Below, one piece after another: positions 9,353 through 13,126 of a stretch of 13,126 nucleotides of DNA (position 1 is its first letter; each line of letters starts with the position of its first letter). The position numbers were made by a program, and so were the translations under genes. The stretch comes from Clostridiales bacterium (GTDB taxonomy: Bacteria; Bacillota; Clostridia; Lachnospirales; Lachnospiraceae). Under the pieces are notes generated by a model. That model was not told where the DNA came from, did no database searches, and saw only the letters and a list, made by a program, of their open reading frames with translations. The stretch covers positions 1 through 13,126 of the forward strand of contig JAJQIQ010000077.1 of assembly GCA_021199135.1 (NCBI GenBank), in the 5' to 3' direction.

Positions 9353-9364
9353 ATCTAGATTTAA
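9349..9364. repeat. 16-bp perfect palindrome on the trmK stop codon
   Basis: TTAAATCTAGATTTAA reads identically on both strands and contains the trmK stop TAA (9350-9352). It is an AT-rich island in otherwise GC-rich DNA. No U run follows, so it is not a typical terminator. It could be a dimeric repressor site for the downstream unit or a chance palindrome. Confidence 0.5.
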
Positions 9365-9382
9365 CAAATGCACAGACTTTGG

Positions 9383-9531
9383 GCGCCCGCTCACAATCTT
9401 TGAACAGGGGGAGCGAGCCGACCGTTGTCGGCGACGGCTTCATTGTGCGCGACGCTTTATCAGCGCACAGAAGCCTCGCCGAAACGGTGCGGCTCAAGCG
9501 GGGCCCCCTTATGAGACTTTCGAGCGGGCGC
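9383..9531 (+). ncRNA. Candidate structured RNA: long nested hairpin upstream of the nucleoside kinase
   Basis: The 149 nt fold into one extended hairpin. Pairings from outside in are: GCGCCCGCTC 9383-9392 with 9522-9531 (10 bp); an open bubble of 13 and about 12 nt; AGGGGG 9406-9411 with 9504-9509; an asymmetric loop; GAGCCG 9415-9420 with 9490-9495; ACCG 9421-9424 with 9485-9488; TT with AA; TCGGCGA 9428-9434 with 9476-9482; GGCTTC 9436-9441 with 9470-9475; TGTGCGC 9444-9450 with 9463-9469; and a 12-nt apical loop. The closing stem, central bubble and long terminal stem resemble the general plan of 6S RNA, but I cannot assign a family. No convincing promoter precedes it and no U run follows, so a leader element of the kinase mRNA is equally possible. 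Strand is taken from the neighbouring genes; the fold itself is nearly strand-symmetric. Confidence 0.55.
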
Positions 9532-9559
9532 ATTGCACAATACATAGGAGGAAATCACA

Positions 9560-11224
9560 ATGCAGAATTTTGACGTAGAAATCGAACTTGAACCCGGAAA
9601 ATACGAGAGGAAATCCGTCCCCGAGGGCACCACGTTTGCGGCCCTCGCAAAAGAGTGCCAAGGGAACTACGCGGACGCGATCATCCTCGCGATGGCGGAC
9701 GGCAATCTCCGCGAACTGAACCAGAAAGTAAAATCCCCCTGCAAAATCAGCTTCCTCACCATCACCAGCAAGGACGGCAAGCGCACCTACCGCAGGAGCG
9801 TCACCCTGCTCATGCAGAAGGCGATCGAGAACCTCTGGCACGGCGACATCCGCGTCAGGGTATTCTACCGGCTCGGCCAGGCGTACTACTGCGAGCTCGA
9901 GGGCTGCGAGACGACGCAGGAGCGCATCGACGAGATCCGCGCGGAGATGAAAAGGCTTGTCGGCTGCGACATCCCGATCGAGAAGCGCAGCGTAAATTCG
10001 ACGGAGGCTGAGGCGCAGTTTTTGGAGCGCGGCATGAAGGACAAGGCGAGGCTGCTCCACTACCGCAGGAGCTCGTGGGTAAACATATACGAGATCGACG
10101 GGATGGAGGACTATTTCTACGGATACATGGCGCCGTCCACTGGGATGCTCGGCGTCTTTGAATTGGAGCTATATGACGAGGGTTTCGTGCTCTGCTTCCC
10201 GCACCACGACGGGAACAAGGTCGAGCCGTTTGAGACATCCTCAAAGCTCCACAGGACGCTGCGCGAGTCGAGAAGCTGGAGCCAGATGCTCGGCGTCGGG
10301 ACCGTCGGCGCCTTAAACGACGCGATCTCGGCGGGGCGCGGCGAGGAGATAATCCTTCTCCAGGAGGCGCTCATCGAGGAGAGGATAGGAACGCTTGCGG
10401 CGCAGATAAAGGAGAGGGAGGACGTGAAGTTCGTCATGATTGCGGGCCCGTCCTCGTCGGGGAAGACCACCTTTGCGAACCGCCTGTCGATACAGCTGCT
10501 CGCGAAGGGCCTGACCCCGCACCTTATAAGCCTCGACAACTACTACAGGGACCGCGAGTTCTGCCCGAGGGACGAAAACGGCGAGCTGGATTTCGAGTGC
10601 CTCGAGGCCCTCGACGTCGAGCTCTACAACAAGGATATGCTGACGCTTCTTAATGGCGGGCAGATAAACCTCCCGACGTTCAACTTCAAGACCGGAAAGC
10701 GCGAGTACCACGACCACTATTTCTCGCTCGGCGAGGGCGACATCCTCGTCATCGAGGGCATCCACGGGCTGAACGACAAGCTCTCGCACTCGCTCCCGAA
10801 GGAGAGCAAGTTCAAGGTCTATATCTCCGCGCTCACGCAGCTCAACATCGACGAGCACAACCCGCTCTCGACGACGGACTGCCGGCTGCTGCGCAGGATA
10901 ATCCGCGACGCGAGGACGCGCGGGACGACGGCGCAGGAGACGATCGCGATGTGGGATTCGGTCCGCCGCGGCGAGGAGAAGAACATATTCCCGTTCCAGG
11001 AGAGCGCGGACGTGATATTCAACTCCGCCATGCTCTACGAGATCGCGGTGCTCAAGGTCTACACGGAGCCGCTCCTCTTTCAGATTCCGAGGGACTGCCC
11101 GGAACACCTCGAGGCGAAGAGGCTCCTCAAGTTCCTCGACTACTTCCTGCCGCTTGCGGCTGACGGGATCCAGCAGACGTCGCTCATGCGCGAGTTCATA
11201 GGAGGAAGTTGCTTTAACGTTTAA
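9560..11224 (+). CDS. Nucleoside (uridine) kinase with ThrRS-like TGS and editing-like N-terminal domains
   Basis: 554 residues; the start is set by AGGAGG at 9546-9551, 8 nt before the ATG. Residues 1-70 look like a TGS domain. Residues about 75-270 resemble the second additional (editing) domain of threonyl-tRNA synthetase, starting RRSVTLLMQKAIENLW. The C-terminal half is a P-loop kinase of the uridine kinase/phosphoribulokinase family: Walker A GPSSSGKTT (Gly296 to Thr304, Lys302), SLDNYYRD, VIEGIHGLND and RRIIRDARTRGTT. The expected reaction is ATP-dependent phosphorylation of a nucleoside to its 5'-monophosphate in pyrimidine salvage. The HxxxH editing motif of ThrRS aligns with LxxxK (Leu83, Lys87), so proofreading activity is unlikely; the N-terminus may bind tRNA or a nucleotide. 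This architecture is known in Clostridia. The exact substrate is not certain. Confidence 0.88.
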   Translation: MQNFDVEIELEPGKYERKSVPEGTTFAALAKECQGNYADAIILAMADGNLRELNQKVKSPCKISFLTITSKDGKRTYRRSVTLLMQKAIENLWHGDIRVRVFYRLGQAYYCELEGCETTQERIDEIRAEMKRLVGCDIPIEKRSVNSTEAEAQFLERGMKDKARLLHYRRSSWVNIYEIDGMEDYFYGYMAPSTGMLGVFELELYDEGFVLCFPHHDGNKVEPFETSSKLHRTLRESRSWSQMLGVGTVGALNDAISAGRGEEIILLQEALIEERIGTLAAQIKEREDVKFVMIAGPSSSGKTTFANRLSIQLLAKGLTPHLISLDNYYRDREFCPRDENGELDFECLEALDVELYNKDMLTLLNGGQINLPTFNFKTGKREYHDHYFSLGEGDILVIEGIHGLNDKLSHSLPKESKFKVYISALTQLNIDEHNPLSTTDCRLLRRIIRDARTRGTTAQETIAMWDSVRRGEEKNIFPFQESADVIFNSAMLYEIAVLKVYTEPLLFQIPRDCPEHLEAKRLLKFLDYFLPLAADGIQQTSLMREFIGGSCFNV

Positions 11225-11237
11225 AGTGTGTTATAGT
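11209..11237 (+). promoter_or_regulatory. Promoter of the RNase P RNA gene
   Basis: -10 TATAGT (11232-11237) is preceded by TGT, giving an extended -10, and a weak -35 TTGCTT (11209-11214) lies 17 nt upstream. The predicted start near 11244 coincides with the first base of the closing helix of the RNA. The -35 box lies within the 3' end of the kinase gene. Confidence 0.65.
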
Positions 11238-11243
11238 GGGATT

Positions 11244-11600
11244 GCGCCGTGCGGGACAGGTGATCGCGGCTGCAGGGGCCGAAAGGCCGCAGGTGAGGAA
11301 AGTCCGGGCTTCACAGGGCAGGGATGCCGGTTAACGGCCGGTGGAGGAAACTCTAAGGATAGCGCAACAGAAATGTACCGCCGCGCTCGCGCGGTAAGGT
11401 TGGAAGGGCAGTGTAAGAGACTACCGCCTCCGTGGTAACATGGAGGGCACATGCAAGCCCCATCCGAAGCAAGACCGAAACAAAGCGATGACGTGGCCCG
11501 CCAGCTTTAGGTAGGTCGCTCGAGGCGGCTGGCGACAGCCGTCCTAGATAGATGATCACCCACGACATAACCCGGCTTATCGTCCCGCTTGGCGCTTTTT
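11244..11600 (+). ncRNA. rnpB: RNase P RNA, bacterial A-type
   Basis: Catalytic RNA that cuts the 5' leader from pre-tRNAs together with the RnpA protein. Universal conserved segments are present: GAGGAAAGTCCGGGCT (11295-11310), AACAGAAATGTACCGCC (11366-11382), GGTAAGGTTGGAA (from 11393) and, near the 3' end, AGATGATCACC-CACGACA-ACCCGGCTTAT (to 11580). The last segment and the overall arrangement fit A-type rather than the B-type of Bacillus. Helix P1 is GCGGGAC 11251-11257 with GTCCCGC 11582-11588, extended by GCGCC 11244-11248 with GGCGC 11591-11595. The 5' end matches the predicted transcription start; the 3' end is probably at or just before the T run at 11596-11600. Short open frames across this region are not genes. 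Confidence 0.97.
11582..11600 (+). terminator. rnpB terminator formed with the RNA's own closing helix
   Basis: The 3' strand of extended P1 (11582-11595, ending GGCGC) is directly followed by five T (11596-11600). The pairing partner is the 5' end of the RNA about 330 nt upstream, so this is a long-range hairpin rather than a local one. No other local stem-loop with a T run is seen up to 11643. Confidence 0.5.
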
Positions 11601-11643
11601 ACTATAAAAAAATTGAAAAGTTTCTAAAAAGACAATACGTTGC

Positions 11644-11672
11644 TTGACGCTTTGACCTTTGCGGAGTACGAT
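11644..11672 (+). promoter_or_regulatory. Sigma-A promoter of the zinc-ribbon/DUF5685/J-domain operon
   Basis: -35 TTGACG (11644-11649) and -10 TACGAT (11667-11672) with a 17-nt spacer. The predicted start is near 11679, giving a leader of about 28 nt with AAAGGGG (11691-11697) 9 nt before the TTG start at 11707. It is the only good promoter before the three genes that follow. Confidence 0.72.
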
Positions 11673-11706
11673 ATACGTTAGCGATTTTTGAAAGGGGACG
11701 TATATC

Positions 11707-12150
11707 TTGAGAGAAAAATTTCGCCGGTTTGCGGATAATGTCAGGGAGAGATATGACCGGTTCATGACCGGCCGAAACGGCGCGGATGAGCTCACGCAGA
11801 GGATTTCGATCGTCGCTCTGATACTCATCGTGGCCAGTTTCATATTCAGTTTCGTGCCAATTTTGTCATGGCTGCTCGACATAGCGACGATTGTCGCGAT
11901 TGTCTATATTTTTTTCAGGACGTTTTCGAAAAACACAGCAAAGCGTTCCGAGGAGAACCAGCGATTCGTCAACCGCCGTTACAACCGTGCGGTCGAAAAA
12001 AATAGGAGGCAGAAGCGCAGGGCGCAGAGCGGGCAGTATCGCTTCTACAAGTGCCCAGTGTGCCACCAGGAGGTCCGCGTGCCGAAGGGCCACGGGAAAA
12101 TAGAGATCACCTGCCCAAAATGCAGGCAGAATTTCGTTCGGAAATCGTGA
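11707..12150 (+). CDS. Small two-TM membrane protein with C-terminal zinc ribbon, function unknown
   Basis: 147 residues from a TTG start with an AAAGGGG site 9 nt upstream. The N-terminus is basic and amphipathic (residues 1-31). Two adjacent hydrophobic helices follow (about 33-50 and 52-70) with a very short turn, so both ends should face the cytoplasm. A strongly basic stretch (about 88-107, rich in Arg/Lys) leads to a zinc ribbon with Cys116-x2-Cys119 and Cys136-x2-Cys139. A cytoplasmic, membrane-tethered zinc ribbon next to a basic patch suggests a nucleic-acid or protein docking role, but this is inference. It is the first gene of an operon with the DUF5685-like and J-domain genes (9-nt gap to the next ATG). 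I recognise the layout but no characterised homologue. Confidence 0.8.
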   Translation: MREKFRRFADNVRERYDRFMTGRNGADELTQRISIVALILIVASFIFSFVPILSWLLDIATIVAIVYIFFRTFSKNTAKRSEENQRFVNRRYNRAVEKNRRQKRRAQSGQYRFYKCPVCHQEVRVPKGHGKIEITCPKCRQNFVRKS

Positions 12151-12159
12151 GGACAGCTT

Positions 12160-12999
12160 ATGTTTGGTTATATTAACGTAAACAGCAGCGAGCTGTCCAA
12201 GGAGGGCATGGAAATCTACCAGTCCTACTACTGCGGGCTGTGCAAGAGCCTGCGCGAGTTCTGCGGGCGAAAGGGGCAGTTTTTCGTAAACTACGACATG
12301 ACGTTTTTGGTCATGCTGCTGACGGGGCTCTATGAGCCGCCGACCGAGGAGGGGGACTTAAAGTGCGTGCTCCATCCGGTGAAGAGACGGCGTTATTGCG
12401 CCAACGACATCGAGAACTACGCCGCGCAGATGAACGTTTTGCTGACATATTACAACCTCATCGACGACTGGAAGGACGACGGGAGCCTCACGAAGAAAAA
12501 GATCGCCTCCATGCTCGAGAAGGACTATGCGCGTGTGCGGGAGAACTGGCCGCGTCAGACTGCGGCGGTCGAGGAATACATAAAAAATCTCTCCGACTGC
12601 GAGGAGAGGAAGGAGACCAACATCGACCTCGTCGCGGGGCTCACCGGGGAGATGATGGGGGAGCTGTTTGCGTGGCGGGAGGACGAGTGGTACTCGGAGC
12701 TCAAGACGCTCGGGTTTTACCTCGGAAAGTTCATCTACCTGATGGACGCCTACGAGGACCTGAAAGCGGACGAGAAACACGACGCGTACAACCCGCTTAT
12801 TTTTTTGAATGTGGACGACAAGCAGGAGTTTGAGACGCTGTGCAAGCTGATGATGACCAGCATGATGTCGGAGTGCGCGAAGTCGTTCGAGCGGCTCCCG
12901 ATATTGCTCAACGCCGACATCCTGCGGAATATAATCTATTCCGGGGTGTGGTCGAAGTATGAGCTCATCCAGCTGAGGAAAAAGAGGAAGAGGCAATGA
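12160..12999 (+). CDS. DUF5685-like protein with Cys cluster and paired Asp-rich motifs
   Basis: 279-residue, probably soluble and mostly helical protein that resembles the Clostridial DUF5685 family; the function is unknown. Two features stand out. First, an N-terminal Cys/His set: Cys25-x2-Cys28, Cys35, Cys69-x2-His72 and Cys80, able to hold a metal. Second, two acidic motifs: DDWKDD (Asp102, 103, 106, 107) and [11 protein letters not shown] (Asp196, Glu199, Asp200, Asp204) followed by YNP, placed on predicted helices about 95 residues apart. This spacing and form recall the paired Asp motifs of all-alpha prenyltransferase and squalene-synthase-type enzymes, although catalysis is unproven. 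The J-domain gene overlaps its stop (ATGA), indicating tight coupling. A weak GTGAGG precedes the ATG. Residues after about 265 are Lys/Arg-rich. Confidence 0.8.
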   Translation: MFGYINVNSSELSKEGMEIYQSYYCGLCKSLREFCGRKGQFFVNYDMTFLVMLLTGLYEPPTEEGDLKCVLHPVKRRRYCANDIENYAAQMNVLLTYYNLIDDWKDDGSLTKKKIASMLEKDYARVRENWPRQTAAVEEYIKNLSDCEERKETNIDLVAGLTGEMMGELFAWREDEWYSELKTLGFYLGKFIYLMDAYEDLKADEKHDAYNPLIFLNVDDKQEFETLCKLMMTSMMSECAKSFERLPILLNADILRNIIYSGVWSKYELIQLRKKRKRQ

Positions 13000-13126
13000 C
13001 TGATCCGTATCAGGTCCTAGGCGTCGCGAGGGGCGCCTCGGACGAGGACATAAAAAAAGCTTACCGCAACCTAAGCCGCCGCTACCACCCGGACGCGAAC
13101 GTCAACAACCCGAACAAGGCGCAGGC
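12996..13126 (+). CDS. J-domain (DnaJ-like) protein, 3' end outside window
   Basis: The first 43 codons of a J-domain protein, starting at an ATG that overlaps the DUF5685-like stop by 4 nt. The sequence reads [15 protein letters not shown], then a helix II segment [14 protein letters not shown] with the essential HPD tripeptide that stimulates Hsp70/DnaK ATPase. The rest, including any Gly/Phe-rich, zinc or membrane region, lies beyond the window, so it cannot be told whether this is canonical DnaJ or, as the operon suggests, a dedicated small co-chaperone. Confidence 0.9.
   Translation, partial: MTDPYQVLGVARGASDEDIKKAYRNLSRRYHPDANVNNPNKAQ

Noticed and set aside
9333..9361. TAGTGT/TAGATT as a promoter for the structured RNA
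   Set aside because: Spacing is right but the -35 matches the consensus at only two positions; too weak to report.
9312..9545. 77-residue minus-strand and 64-residue plus-strand open frames in the trmK-kinase gap
   Set aside because: Both lie over the long hairpin and overlap real gene ends; no SD or promoter supports them, and the RNA fold explains the sequence better.
10313..11107. 264-residue minus-strand open frame opposite the kinase gene
   Set aside because: Antisense shadow of the well-supported P-loop kinase; Arg/Glu/Val-rich with no motif.
11226..11568. Short open frames on both strands across 11226-11568
   Set aside because: The region is RNase P RNA, with its universal conserved segments present.

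Overview
The window is a housekeeping stretch of a chromosome from a GC-rich Clostridia-type Firmicute, most likely a member of the Lachnospiraceae. The pointers are the dgt-dnaG-rpoD-trmK gene order, strong AGGAGG-type ribosome binding sites, two tRNAs without an encoded CCA, an A-type RNase P RNA, a TGS-containing nucleoside kinase, and a DUF5685-like gene next to a J-domain gene. I see no prophage, transposase, CRISPR array or defence island. The family assignment is inference; gene identities rest on motifs read directly from the translations.

Layout. (1) 1-2194: the 3' part of a membrane-anchored peptidoglycan amidase gene, overlapping by 4 nt a gene for a HEAT-repeat/THUMP-like/SAM-methyltransferase fusion protein. 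(2) 2195-2686: no protein gene. It holds two divergently transcribed tRNA-Leu genes (AAG on the minus strand, CAG on the plus strand) fired from back-to-back near-consensus sigma-A promoters, a probable minus-strand terminator, and an extended -10 promoter for the next gene. (3) 2687-9352: five tightly packed plus-strand genes: a polytopic methyl-accepting chemotaxis-like protein, a dGTPase-like HD hydrolase, DNA primase, the primary sigma factor and a TrmK-like tRNA methyltransferase. The middle three form a macromolecular-synthesis operon linking dNTP pools, replication priming and transcription initiation. (4) 9353-9559: a 207-nt gap with a 16-bp perfect palindrome on the trmK stop codon and then a 149-nt sequence that folds into one long nested hairpin. 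(5) 9560-11224: a nucleoside kinase with a ThrRS-like N-terminus. (6) 11244-11600: RNase P RNA, with its own promoter and a terminator built from its closing helix. (7) 11707-13126: an operon of a two-TM zinc-ribbon protein, a DUF5685-like protein with a Cys cluster and two Asp-rich motifs, and a J-domain protein cut by the window edge.

Functionally the window mixes tRNA supply and maturation (tRNA-Leu, RNase P RNA, TrmK, a probable RNA methyltransferase) with replication and transcription initiation. The parts most worth a second look are the structured RNA at 9383-9531, the histone-H1-like tail on RpoD, and the zinc-ribbon/DUF5685/J-domain cassette, whose middle member carries motifs reminiscent of trans-prenyltransferase-fold enzymes.
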